A stretch of DNA of 37,869 nt from Deltaproteobacteria bacterium (GCA_002731275.1 PCBK01000134.1:1-37869), one strand, 5' to 3'; counted from the first letter of the stretch, positions 1 to 8,034 are shown. Notes: a model not told the origin generated them from the letters alone. Program-made: numbers and translations.

Positions 1-43
1 CGCTCTCGAAGAGTAATACAACAACACAAACAAAAACAAAAAG

Positions 44-1000
44 TTGCCCACTAACTCGCCCCTGAAGAAGCGAGACTGCGTGGGCTTGATCTCGTTCAAA
101 CTCGTAAAAACCATCCCCGACACCGTATATCTCGCCAAGATGGGTTATCCCAAATACAAAGGACGCCACAGAGGCTCACCTGTGGAGGCAGCCTTTTCTC
201 ATCAAGGTCGCTACGCCTGGATCTCCAACTACAAAACGTTTGGGCACGGCTTTCCGAGAGCTGCTCGGGACAAATGCAACCCAAATCAGCGCCTCGATAA
301 CAGCTTTGTTTACAAAGTAGACACCCAAAGCCTCTCTATCACACACGCGATCATGGTCGGCGCTGTACCCAAGTATGTCGCTGTAACCCCTGACCAAAAA
401 TATGTCCTCGTCACAAACTGGTGTAGCTGGGATGTCAGCATCATCGACGTCAACACACATCGAGAGATCAAACGCGTTCCGGTTGGACGCTATCCTAGAG
501 GGATCGCCATATCACCAGATAGCAGCTATGCGTACATCGCAGTCATGGGGACGTATCACATCGCACGGCTCGATCTCAAGACATACAAACTCCGATGGTG
601 GCGACACATCGGGCGACTCCCAAGACACCTGAATATATCTCCCGGTGGACGATATCTCTACGCGAGCTTTAGTGGTGAACAACGTGTGGCAAAGATAGAC
701 ATCAACAGTGGGAAGGTGATCAAAAAAGTTCGAACGGGTCGCGCCCCCCGGAGTATGATCATCTCGAAGGATGGTCGCTTTCTGTATGTGGTCAACTACT
801 TTGGTCCATCTGTCACACAGATCCGTACAGCCGATATGAAGGTCCTCCACACACACAAAACCAGACCTCGTCCGATCGGCATTACATACGATGATCAAAC
901 CCACCATGTCTGGGTCGCGAGCTACCGCGGCAGCCTTGAGGTCTTCAAGTCAAATGAAAAAATCGCACCAAGCAAAAGACGCAAACGCAGAAAGCGATAG
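44..1000 (+). CDS. YncE-like YVTN beta-propeller protein, N-terminus uncertain
   Basis: This is a beta-propeller protein of the YncE/YVTN type. Repeats of about 42 residues carry the pattern 'P.G.AISPDSSYAYIA....I..ID..T....': 'AVTPDQKYVLVTN', 'AISPDSSYAYIAV', 'NISPGGRYLYASF', 'IISKDGRFLYVVN'. About six blades are seen between residues 45 and 300, followed by a basic tail ending in KRRKRRKR. YVTN propellers are usually secreted and act as binding scaffolds; no catalytic residues can be assigned. The only start that covers the whole frame is a TTG at 44 with no clear ribosome binding site and no signal peptide behind it. An in-frame stop sits at 14-16. A missing N-terminus (upstream frameshift in the A-rich run at 31-43, or a longer gene cut by the window edge) is possible. 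It converges on the YfiM-like gene. Confidence 0.7.
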   Translation: MPTNSPLKKRDCVGLISFKLVKTIPDTVYLAKMGYPKYKGRHRGSPVEAAFSHQGRYAWISNYKTFGHGFPRAARDKCNPNQRLDNSFVYKVDTQSLSITHAIMVGAVPKYVAVTPDQKYVLVTNWCSWDVSIIDVNTHREIKRVPVGRYPRGIAISPDSSYAYIAVMGTYHIARLDLKTYKLRWWRHIGRLPRHLNISPGGRYLYASFSGEQRVAKIDINSGKVIKKVRTGRAPRSMIISKDGRFLYVVNYFGPSVTQIRTADMKVLHTHKTRPRPIGITYDDQTHHVWVASYRGSLEVFKSNEKIAPSKRRKRRKR

Positions 1001-1031
1001 TCATCCCTCACAGCGAAGAATCATGTTGAGT

Positions 1032-1448
1032 CTACAGACCTTCAATGACGACGAGGAGCCTCCCCTGCTTCCAACCAACGACAGCAGGCTTCTTACGAGG
1101 TCGAGGTGTGATAAGTAGCTCAACCCCCCAAGCTATCAGGACTCCCGACCCTGTCCCCACAACATTCCAGAACATATCCTTCCAGGAAGGGTGACCCAAT
1201 CCAGCAAGATCAGCGAGTTCTTTGGCAGTCCCCGCCAGCAAAGGTACACCAAACCCAAGCAAGAACCGCATGGGTCGCCACTTCGAGACCAAGACCCCTA
1301 CACCATATCCCGCCATCGCAAGCCCCGCGCTCACAGAGAAATGCAACGCCTTGTCACTACCCAACCAAGGATCCACCTCAGCAGCTTCACAAACGCAAGG
1401 TGCCATCCCCCAAATGAGCAGAGCACCCCACAAAACACACCACCTCAT
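1032..1448 (-). CDS. YfiM-like (DUF2279) small membrane/periplasmic protein
   Basis: A 138-residue protein with an N-terminal signal or membrane segment (residues 1-23, ending MAPCVCEAA). It then carries the pattern of the YfiM/DUF2279 family: 'SDKALHFSVSAGLAMAGYG' near residues 31-49, a second hydrophobic stretch, 'GTAKELAD' near 73-80, and 'PSWKDMFWNVVGTGSG' near 87-102. The conserved D-K..H, K-E..D and K-D..N residues resemble those of VanZ/YfiM membrane proteins, whose biochemical role is not established. Its ATG overlaps the TGA of the upstream acyltransferase-like gene (ATGA at 1445-1448), so the two are co-transcribed and probably translationally coupled. Confidence 0.65.
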   Translation of the reverse strand: MRWCVLWGALLIWGMAPCVCEAAEVDPWLGSDKALHFSVSAGLAMAGYGVGVLVSKWRPMRFLLGFGVPLLAGTAKELADLAGLGHPSWKDMFWNVVGTGSGVLIAWGVELLITPRPRKKPAVVGWKQGRLLVVIEGL

Positions 1449-2353
1449 GAACTCTTCTTTGAGCGAAGCCGTTGTAAGCCTGCGTCCTTGATGCGCTCAC
1501 GTAATGCTTCGGGATCAGGTGGTTGTTCGAGCTGTGAGGGATCCTGAAAGAAGCTCTCCAACAACGCGAGACTCCTCGCACAGTAAAAGCCGTCTGTGAT
1601 GCGTTCATCAAACGTATACTTGATATTGACAACATCTGAAACACGCATTTCACCGGACTCCTGATCAACGACGGGCGCTTTCTTGATCCGACCAATGACG
1701 GCAAAAAAGGGAATCGTACCGTACTCAAAGAGATGGTGAAAAGGCGCATCGAGACCAATGCTTCCGAGATTGGCAAGGAACATACTCGCGTACATGGGGT
1801 CCGGTTTGATCAAAGACGCTGGAAGAAGACCGTAAAAATCGAGCAGACGCTGCCCCCATAAGATGAGTCGCAACATAAAACGAGGCAAACGCGTCAACAC
1901 ACTGACCTCCTTCTCTGAGGTCGTCTGTTCCGTACCACGACCGACACCAATGGCCTCTTGGATACGCTCGGCAACCTTCTCAATGGTGTCGTCCGCCTCG
2001 AACCTGATCTTGACAGTCGTCATTGTCGCGTCATCCCGAAACGACTTCTTGACCGCGAATGAAAATTCAAGACCATCTCTTTGGTACAGGCGGCGTCCAA
2101 CCACAAATCGATTTAGCTCAGGACGCGCACCAAAAACCCGGACCAAAGAACACAAAATGACATGAAAGAATGTGATCTGTGGTCCTTCGCCGGACTCTCG
2201 CTTCGTCTTGAGATATCGCAGCACCTCCTCTACTTCCAATTGCTGCTCAAAGTAGACTGCCGCCTCGTTGCGACCGACCATAATAAAAGGGATCATTTTG
2301 CGCAGTGAAGCCGAGTCCTTCACAAGTACACCATCTGAACGACGTGATAGCAT
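1445..2353 (-). CDS. 2-oxoacid dehydrogenase E2-like acyltransferase domain protein, catalytic His missing
   Basis: A 302-residue protein that resembles the catalytic domain of E2 acyltransferases (CAT-like fold). There is no lipoyl domain and no E1/E3-binding domain. Recognisable parts are 'ITFFHVILCSLVRVF' (60-74), 'LEFSFAVKKSF' (95-105), the 'ANLGSIGLDAPFHHL' strand (194-208) and the C-terminal 'YTFDERITDG' (246-255). In working E2 enzymes the last motif reads DHRxxDG, with His as general base; here it is D249-E250-R-I-T-D-G. The protein may therefore be a non-catalytic relative or use another chemistry. Start ATG at 2353 has GGAG about 7 nt upstream. First gene of a two-gene operon with the YfiM-like gene. 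No other dehydrogenase-complex genes are nearby. Confidence 0.7.
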   Translation of the reverse strand: MLSRRSDGVLVKDSASLRKMIPFIMVGRNEAAVYFEQQLEVEEVLRYLKTKRESGEGPQITFFHVILCSLVRVFGARPELNRFVVGRRLYQRDGLEFSFAVKKSFRDDATMTTVKIRFEADDTIEKVAERIQEAIGVGRGTEQTTSEKEVSVLTRLPRFMLRLILWGQRLLDFYGLLPASLIKPDPMYASMFLANLGSIGLDAPFHHLFEYGTIPFFAVIGRIKKAPVVDQESGEMRVSDVVNIKYTFDERITDGFYCARSLALLESFFQDPSQLEQPPDPEALRERIKDAGLQRLRSKKSS

Positions 2354-2491
2354 TCGAAACTCCGTGGTATGGGCTGTAGATCATCGTGTCCCAACAGTAT
2401 CCACCAATTCAGACGTAAAAGGCAAACGAAATTTCACACAATAGCCCGACACCCAAGGTGAGTCTCATTCCTGGAGTGTCATTTGGATATG

Positions 2492-2520
2492 TTGACCCAC
2501 TGAACAAAAATCGCTACATT
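2492..2520 (+). promoter_or_regulatory. Predicted sigma-70-type promoter of the Cys-rich lipoprotein gene
   Basis: TTGACC at 2492-2497 and TACATT at 2515-2520 are separated by 17 bp, ahead of the ATG at 2564. Both boxes are read by eye. Confidence 0.4.
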
Positions 2521-2563
2521 CAGTGTCGCTTACTTCTTACAGGTACAAAAACAAGGCAAGTCC

Positions 2564-4327
2564 ATGTTCAACAAAAATATATCACGATCTTCGTTTGCGC
2601 CATTCATCGCACGAGCAGCGCTCTGTCTGCCTTTGTTGCTGCTCGTATATGGAGGATGTGGTGCCACAAAATGCAAAACAACCGATGAATGTTCTTCAGG
2701 CCTCTTTTGCATTGAAGGACTCTGTCAGGCTCCACGTTGTGAAGCGAACAACGATTGCGAAAGTGGTGAGAAATGTGCAGATGGCCAATGCCGCCGATGC
2801 AAAGGTCAAGAGGATTGCCTCAACACAGAACGCTGTGAGGATGGGCTTTGTATCGCAAACAAATGCTCAGAGAACGAACCCTGTCCGTCAGGCCAACGCT
2901 GTGTCAACACTCGGTGTGTCCCTGGCTGCAAATCAGACGCAGATTGCGAAGGCAAAGATCTCTGTAACAATGGTCGCTGTGATCCCCCCTGCTTTATCGA
3001 TACGGACTGTGGAGCTGACGAGCGTTGCGAGGAGGGTTTGTGCAAACCAAAAACCACGACAACAGGCTGCGCATCGGACAAAGACTGCGAAGGAGCAAAG
3101 CACTGTGACACCAACAGCAAAACGTGTGTTGAGTGCCTCAAACAAGCAGACTGCACAGAACAAAAAGCTTGCAAAGCAGGGACTTGCCAGGTATGCACGC
3201 AAGCGACTGATTGTACCTCAGGCGTCTGTCAATCCGGAAAATGCGTAACAACAGAGTGCTCACAAAACAAAGACTGTGCAGCCGGACAACATTGTCGTCA
3301 GGGTGTTTGTGGTCCGTGTTCAAACGACACAGAGTGCGAGGGTGGCGAGCTTTGCCTCTCGGGAAAATGCCAGCAAGGAGACTGTCGCACTGCGCAGGAT
3401 TGCACAAGCGGACAGGTGTGTCACAACAACAAATGTCAGGCTTGCACACAAGACACAGACTGTAGCGGTGGGATGGTATGCACAGGTGGTACCTGTCAAA
3501 ATGGATGCACACAAAGAAGTGACTGTCGTGGAGGGAAGATCTGCAAAGCCGGCCACTGTGGTCCTTGTTCGATAGATACAGAGTGCCTCTCTGGAGAACG
3601 TTGCATAAGTGGAGTGTGTCTTGTTGGAGGTTGCAAAGACAACACCGACTGCACAGGAGGAAAGGTCTGTATCACAAACCAATGCACGTCCTGCACACAA
3701 GATCCACAATGTCCGTCTGGGAGCTTGTGTCTTTCGGGAGTCTGTAAAGCAGGAGCGTGTCGGAAGGACACCGACTGTGCGAGCGGAAAAGTATGTAAGA
3801 GCAATGCCTGCACAACGGCAACATCAAGTGGTCCATCGTGCCTGACTGGACCTGGAATTGCAGCGTACAGATTTCGTTACAAGTACTCCACTTACAGCCC
3901 ACAATTGGAGGCATGGGGGCTCAAGTCAAAAGATTGGTGGGAGACTGTTCCAGTCGGCGCAGGCAGTAAACTTGTCGACAACAGCAAGGCCATCGAGCTA
4001 AAGAGCGCGGCTTCCTATGTACGTGTACGGTGGAGTTTTCAGGGAATCAAATCATTCACAAAAGGACGCCTGTGTATTTTCGGTCGCTCTTACAGCACAG
4101 GCGCATCGGCAAAGTTTCGCCCATGGAGCCCTATTCATGGCGACACGACGTCGGGTCTGGTCTCAGTCTACCCAGCCAAATGGTATTGTGTGGACTGGAC
4201 ACAATACATGAGCATCAACGACAAGCCAGGACTCCTCGGATATCGTCTCTACCCCGCCCAATCAGGCTCTTCCAAGTTGGCCATCCAAGCGATCGAGCTC
4301 TGCTTGGAGGGGCTGGTCTACCAATAA
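2564..4327 (+). CDS. Cys-rich tandem-repeat lipoprotein with C-terminal beta-rich domain
   Basis: A 587-residue secreted protein. Residues 1-32 form a lipoprotein-like signal (hydrophobic 'CLPLLLLVYGGC', lipid-accepting Cys at 32; Tyr at -3 is not ideal). Residues 37-420 are tandem Cys modules of roughly 37-40 residues, of the form C..D.DC..G..C....C..C, such as 'CKSDADCEGKDLC' and 'CTQDTDCSGGMVC', with several further copies. These disulfide-rich modules look like the Dickkopf/EB-type repeats common in Myxococcota surface proteins. The last ~155 residues (430-587) have few Cys and many Trp/Tyr residues, as in a jelly-roll or other beta-sandwich binding domain; I do not recognise the family. 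Probably exposed on the cell surface in an oxidising compartment. The ribosome binding site is weak. It converges on the methyltransferase gene, 13 nt apart. Confidence 0.8.
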   Translation: MFNKNISRSSFAPFIARAALCLPLLLLVYGGCGATKCKTTDECSSGLFCIEGLCQAPRCEANNDCESGEKCADGQCRRCKGQEDCLNTERCEDGLCIANKCSENEPCPSGQRCVNTRCVPGCKSDADCEGKDLCNNGRCDPPCFIDTDCGADERCEEGLCKPKTTTTGCASDKDCEGAKHCDTNSKTCVECLKQADCTEQKACKAGTCQVCTQATDCTSGVCQSGKCVTTECSQNKDCAAGQHCRQGVCGPCSNDTECEGGELCLSGKCQQGDCRTAQDCTSGQVCHNNKCQACTQDTDCSGGMVCTGGTCQNGCTQRSDCRGGKICKAGHCGPCSIDTECLSGERCISGVCLVGGCKDNTDCTGGKVCITNQCTSCTQDPQCPSGSLCLSGVCKAGACRKDTDCASGKVCKSNACTTATSSGPSCLTGPGIAAYRFRYKYSTYSPQLEAWGLKSKDWWETVPVGAGSKLVDNSKAIELKSAASYVRVRWSFQGIKSFTKGRLCIFGRSYSTGASAKFRPWSPIHGDTTSGLVSVYPAKWYCVDWTQYMSINDKPGLLGYRLYPAQSGSSKLAIQAIELCLEGLVYQ

Positions 4328-4340
4328 CCGACGTGACATC

Positions 4341-5405
4341 TTAAGAAGCTTTCACAAGCCGCCAACATCGATGGATCAATGGATCTTTAAAATCTTCAGG
4401 GACACTCTGTTTGGAGATATCCTCGATGTGATCGCACTCTATCGCATCGGCATCGAGTGAAAATTTACGAAAGTTGTTTGAAAAATAGATCACGCCACCA
4501 GGCGCTGTGAAAGAAAGAATGCGATTGAGCAACCACACGTGATCTCGTTGGATATCGAGTGTATGTTGCATCCTTTTGCTGTTGGAAAAAGTCGGTGGAT
4601 CGATCACGACAAGATCATAGACTTCCTTGTCTCGCTCCTCACTGCGTAAAAAAGCGAAGACGTCATCCTGGATCAAGCGATGTCGCGCCAGATCAAAGTC
4701 GTTGAGGATGAGATTGTCTTCCACCCACTGAATATAGGTGTTCGACATATCAACTGTTGTCAGCTCACGTGCACCACCAGCGGCTGCATAGACTGTAAAT
4801 GCGCCCGTGTAGGAGAAGAGATTCAAGAAGCGCTTTTCTTTGGCCTCTTTCTCAACAAGCGCGCGAGTAGGTCTGTGATCCAGGAACAAGCCAGTGTCGA
4901 GGTAATCCGATAAATTCACCCAGAATTTATGGCCTCCTTCATGGACGACAAAACGCTTGCCCTCCTGCGCAAAATGCGTGTACTGCTGGCTTCCCTTTTG
5001 TCGCCGACGATGCTTCACAAAGACCTTCTCAGCGGAGACCCCTATCGTTTCAACAGCAGCATCAAGCAACGCCTTCTCCCATTGGTAGATCTTCTCCTCA
5101 GACTCGTCAGCACGACGCTTACGAGAAAAGATGGCGATGTGTAACGACCCCTCATACCAATCGATGACCAAGGGAAGCTCGGGAATATCTCGATCGTACA
5201 AACGATAACATGTCACCCCTGTCCTCTTACTCCACTTGCGCCTCTTTTTAAGATTTTTTCGCAGGCGATTCACCAACATGTCAACCTGCTTTTGTGTGGT
5301 CTCTGACTCCAAGAAGCCCTCCTTCTTCAAACACGCTCCGACATTGCCATACACAGGACAGACCGGTCTCTGCCCCTTGAATATTTCGGACAGAGAATAT
5401 ACCAT
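4341..5405 (-). CDS. rlmK: Stand-alone RlmK-type 23S rRNA methyltransferase
   Basis: A class I SAM-dependent methyltransferase matching the C-terminal (RlmK) half of E. coli RlmKL, which makes 7-methylguanosine at G2069 of 23S rRNA. The landmarks are 'NRLRKNLKKRRKW' (46-58), 'VFVKHRRRQKGSQQY' (128-142), 'DYLDTGLFLDHRPTR' (167-181), the SAM-binding 'FLNLFSYTGAFTVYAAAGGA' (193-212), 'TTVDMSNTY' (216-224) and the catalytic-region 'DPPTFSNSKRM' (269-279). At 354 residues it lacks the THUMP domain and the RlmL (m2G2445) half, so it is a single-function version. The first ~42 residues are an extra N-terminal segment; Met43 is another possible start, since no strong ribosome binding site precedes 5405. 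Substrate position is inferred from the family. RlmI is the nearest alternative but fits less well. Confidence 0.8.
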   Translation of the reverse strand: MVYSLSEIFKGQRPVCPVYGNVGACLKKEGFLESETTQKQVDMLVNRLRKNLKKRRKWSKRTGVTCYRLYDRDIPELPLVIDWYEGSLHIAIFSRKRRADESEEKIYQWEKALLDAAVETIGVSAEKVFVKHRRRQKGSQQYTHFAQEGKRFVVHEGGHKFWVNLSDYLDTGLFLDHRPTRALVEKEAKEKRFLNLFSYTGAFTVYAAAGGARELTTVDMSNTYIQWVEDNLILNDFDLARHRLIQDDVFAFLRSEERDKEVYDLVVIDPPTFSNSKRMQHTLDIQRDHVWLLNRILSFTAPGGVIYFSNNFRKFSLDADAIECDHIEDISKQSVPEDFKDPLIHRCWRLVKAS

Positions 5406-5495
5406 TCACACAATCAAGTCTATAGACGAGGCCAGAGGTTTCGAACATCAAAACCCCTAAGGTCCGTTCGAAGAAGTAGGTCTTTCACGACAGGT

Positions 5496-6485
5496 ATGGT
5501 TTACATGGTTCGTCTGAAGTATCTGTGCATGATGATATTGTTTCTCTGCCACTCATCAGCTTGGTCTGCCAACAAGTCACCTCACCCAGCGCATATTCAT
5601 CTGCACAATGGCTCCGTCATCATCGGGACATTGACAAACCTTGGTAAGGACAGCCTGACGATCAAAACACCATACGGCCAATTGAATATCCCCCGAACCT
5701 CTATCCGCCGCATTATCCTGTCCAAGCCTGGACAATGGTCCACCACCCCTCCCACAATACAAAGACTCCCACTTCCACCTCCGACTCGCCGGGCGAGTCC
5801 ACAAAAGCGCGTCAAAAAGAGTGTTGTCGACATTGTCTACCTCGAGAATGGGACGTCCTTGGAGGGGAAACTCATCAAAGAAGACAACACCGAAGCGATT
5901 GTCAAATTCAAAACGGCATACGGTGTACTCACGCTCTCCAAGATGGTCATCAAAAAGATCGCCCGGAACCAACAGCCATCCCCTCGACAACCGCCCCCCC
6001 GACAAAAACAACGACAGCCCACACCAAGCGTCGACTCATACGAGCTTCAGAGCAAGAGTGATGTCACCACGAAAGATCGAATCACCTATCTCAAAAAGCT
6101 GAAACAAAAGAGCAAAGTGACCACCGCACAGGTTGGTCTTACGATCTTGGCCACTGCTTACGGCGCGAACGCGCTCGCTTCAGCGGCCTTCGTTTATCTT
6201 CCCATTCTAGGCTCGGGGAGGATAGCTTTTCCAACCACTCCGTTCGTCCTGCTGAACATCCCAATTATTGGGCCCACGATCTTTTTGGGGACACTCGGAA
6301 GCTATACCCCGTTACCTGTCGGTGCGCTTCTTGTTGGTCTCTCGCTCATACAACTCACAGGAGGTATCATCCTCATCGCAGGACTTTGGCCCTCCAAGCG
6401 CAACACGAAGCTGTCACGACGCAAAAAACTCCTCCCTCCTCCTCACATAAATGCGAGCTCACTGACACTTCTCAGCACACAATAG
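5496..6485 (+). CDS. Membrane protein with two SH3-like repeats and C-terminal helices
   Basis: A 329-residue protein of unknown function. It opens with a signal peptide or anchor ('LCMMILFLCHSSAWSA'). Two similar beta-rich repeats follow: 'IHLHNGSVIIGTLTNLGKDSLTIKTPYG...' (residues ~34-70) and 'VYLENGTSLEGKLIKEDNTEAIVKFKTAYG...' (~112-150). Both have the x-L-x-N-G-x-x-x-x-G-x-L layout of SH3/Sm-like barrels. Each is followed by a basic segment, and Pro-rich linkers separate them (PPPTRR; QPPPRQKQRQP). Two long hydrophobic segments (~208-240 and ~245-295) suggest membrane insertion near the C-terminus. ATG 5508 is an alternative start, as the AGG at 5492-5494 is better spaced for it. Divergent from the methyltransferase gene. 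Confidence 0.6.
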   Translation: MVYMVRLKYLCMMILFLCHSSAWSANKSPHPAHIHLHNGSVIIGTLTNLGKDSLTIKTPYGQLNIPRTSIRRIILSKPGQWSTTPPTIQRLPLPPPTRRASPQKRVKKSVVDIVYLENGTSLEGKLIKEDNTEAIVKFKTAYGVLTLSKMVIKKIARNQQPSPRQPPPRQKQRQPTPSVDSYELQSKSDVTTKDRITYLKKLKQKSKVTTAQVGLTILATAYGANALASAAFVYLPILGSGRIAFPTTPFVLLNIPIIGPTIFLGTLGSYTPLPVGALLVGLSLIQLTGGIILIAGLWPSKRNTKLSRRKKLLPPPHINASSLTLLSTQ

Positions 6486-6589
6486 TACCTACGTCCCCTT
6501 GACAATATTCACCAACAAAAAACAATGCACTCCTCGTATCTCTGGGATATGTCATCTCAGACAGACCGAAAGAAACAGGAGAACGCAAC

Positions 6590-6886
6590 ATGAGAGTGAT
6601 GATCGATTTATGTATTGTTCCGATTGGTGTAGGAACATCTCTCTCCAAGTACATCATCGTGTGTGAAAAGATCCTCCAAGAGACTGATCTTGAGATCCAG
6701 CTTCATGCGTACGGGACAAACATCGCAGGTCCGTGGGACGACGTGTTCGCTGCAGTCAAACGCTGTCATGAAGCCCTGCATGAGCTTGGCGCTCCTCGCA
6801 TCACAACCACCATCAAATGCGGGACAAGGACAGACAAAACACAAACCATCCAACAAAAAATCGACAGTGTCGCTGATCACCTCTAA
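6590..6886 (+). CDS. MTH1187/YkoF-type thiamine-binding protein (DUF77)
   Basis: A 98-residue cytoplasmic protein of the MTH1187/YkoF family (UPF0045, PF01910). It has a ferredoxin-like fold, and relatives bind thiamine or a similar HMP-type ligand. Family hallmarks are 'DLCIVPIGVGTSLSKYI' at the N-terminus (5-21), 'HAYGTNIAGPWDDVFAAVKRCHEALHELG' in the middle, and 'RITTTIKCGTRTDK' near the C-terminus. Length matches the family (about 95-105). The ATG is preceded by AGGAG about 8 nt upstream. No thiamine biosynthesis or transport gene lies next to it, so its ligand is inferred from the family only. It probably stands alone, or is loosely followed by the ExbD-like gene 127 nt downstream. Confidence 0.85.
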   Translation: MRVMIDLCIVPIGVGTSLSKYIIVCEKILQETDLEIQLHAYGTNIAGPWDDVFAAVKRCHEALHELGAPRITTTIKCGTRTDKTQTIQQKIDSVADHL

Positions 6887-7013
6887 TCGTATATGTGTAT
6901 GGCGTTAAGAAACGCTCTCAAACTCATACAGGAACTTTTCCTCTCGCTTGTTGACTAGAGAGAGTGTGGGCCCACAAAACACACTCAACCAAGCAAAGCG
7001 ATGAGAGGAAACG

Positions 7014-7550
7014 ATGAAAAAAATCCGCCTCCCTGAAGATGCATCAGGACAGATCAATATCATGCCCTTGATGAACATTATCATGTTATTGATCCCCTTT
7101 TTGATCATGAGCACGGAGTTCATCAGGCTCAGTGTTGTTGACACAACACTACCTGCCTTTTCAAACAATGAACAAGTGAAGCCACCGACCGTTCACAAAA
7201 AAGCCACTCTGCAGTTACATCTGACAGTCACGCAAAGTGGCTTTACACTGATGACACAAAACAAACGCATCCCTACAGGGTGTGATTTGCGCCCAACAGC
7301 AACCCCAACGCCAAGCAAACCAACACTCCCACGTTCAGGAAAGAAACTCCCGTTCAAGGAGCTTGGCGCTTGCCTACAAAAGATCAAGGCGCTCTTCCCC
7401 AAAGAGAAGCGGGTTGTTTTGTTATCCAAACAAAGCATCCCATACAATACGATCATTGCAACAATGGACACTTGCAAAGGATACAGGCGTATGGATAGAG
7501 GAGATAAGCCATTGTTTCCCGATATAGTCATCAGTCCCGGCATACTTTAG
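7014..7550 (+). CDS. Solitary ExbD/TolR-like membrane protein with Asp-to-Asn change
   Basis: A 178-residue protein with the ExbD/TolR layout: a short cytoplasmic N-terminus, one membrane helix (residues 17-36, 'MPLMNIIMLLIPFLIMSTEF') and a periplasmic domain. 'INIMPLMN' aligns with the 'INVTPFID' signature of ExbD, where the Asp carries protons for the ExbB-ExbD or TolQ-TolR motor. Here that position is Asn21, so proton-driven motor function is doubtful. The periplasmic part is split by a Pro/Thr-rich insert ('RPTATPTPSKPTLPRSGK', ~93-110) and ends 'PDIVISPGIL', a typical ExbD-like finish. No exbB/tolQ or tonB gene is in the window. GAGAGGAAACG precedes the ATG. Confidence 0.7.
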   Translation: MKKIRLPEDASGQINIMPLMNIIMLLIPFLIMSTEFIRLSVVDTTLPAFSNNEQVKPPTVHKKATLQLHLTVTQSGFTLMTQNKRIPTGCDLRPTATPTPSKPTLPRSGKKLPFKELGACLQKIKALFPKEKRVVLLSKQSIPYNTIIATMDTCKGYRRMDRGDKPLFPDIVISPGIL

Positions 7551-7629
7551 GCTAGGGAAACAAAAGAGAACATTGTGGGGGATAAAAAGGAGGAAAGGGG
7601 GAAGAATCCAAGGAGAAAATGAAGGGGTC

Positions 7630-8034
7630 TTATTTTTTCTTGGAAGTTTTCTTCTTTGCAGTGGTTTTCTTGGGAGCTGCTTTCTTAGCAGCTGCCTTCT
7701 TGGGAGCTGCTTTCTTGGCAGCCGCTTTCTTGGGAGCTGCTTTCTTCTTCTTTTTCTTGGGATTTGCAACAACGTCTTTCAAGTCGGACCCAGCGCTAAA
7801 GAAGGGAACTTTACGTGCGGGAATCTGGAGAGTTTCACCAGTCGCGGGGTGACGTCCAGTTCTTGGTGCACGCTCTTTGACAGAGAATGTTCCGAAGCCT
7901 TTGATCGCGATTTTGTCGCCGGAAGAAAGTGCGTCCTTCACAGTATCGAAGATTGCAGAGAATGCAGATTCGACGTTCTTTTTGGAAAGTTCAGTTTGTT
8001 CAGCAACAGCAGCAATCAATTCTTTCTTAGTCAT
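7630..8034 (-). CDS. hup: HU-family DNA-binding protein with histone-H1-like Lys/Ala tail
   Basis: Nucleoid protein of the HU/IHF family. Residues 1-90 are a full HU domain: 'MTKKELIAAVAEQTELSKKNVE' at the start, 'GDKIAIKGFGTFSVKERAPRTGRHPATGE' (the DNA-gripping arm) and 'IPARKVPFFSAGSDLKDVV'. After it come ~43 residues of Lys/Ala/Pro repeats (PKKAAAKKAA units), like the C-terminal tails of eukaryotic histone H1 and of HU proteins of some Myxococcota and Actinobacteria. Such tails add sequence-independent DNA binding and compaction. The frame is also open from a TTG (8040) and an ATG (8037), but AGGAGG at 8041-8046 is best spaced for the ATG at 8034, which also gives the usual HU N-terminus. 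Probably highly expressed. Confidence 0.9.
   Translation of the reverse strand: MTKKELIAAVAEQTELSKKNVESAFSAIFDTVKDALSSGDKIAIKGFGTFSVKERAPRTGRHPATGETLQIPARKVPFFSAGSDLKDVVANPKKKKKKAAPKKAAAKKAAPKKAAAKKAAPKKTTAKKKTSKKK
7660..7757 (-). repeat. Short in-gene DNA repeat encoding the HU tail
   Basis: Units of about 15 and 30 nt built from 'ttcttgggagctgct' and 'ttcttggcagcc' recur in tandem and encode the KKAAPKKAAA motif. Such arrays change length easily by slippage. Confidence 0.6.

Noticed and set aside
2523-3248. A 241-residue plus-strand frame overlapping the Cys-rich lipoprotein
   Set aside because: It lies in another frame of a clear gene, and its Ala/Thr/Lys-rich sequence is a by-product of the repeats.
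6965-6976. Perfect palindrome TGTGGGCCCACA before the ExbD-like gene
   Set aside because: About nine perfect 12-bp palindromes are expected by chance in a window of this size, and there is no other support.
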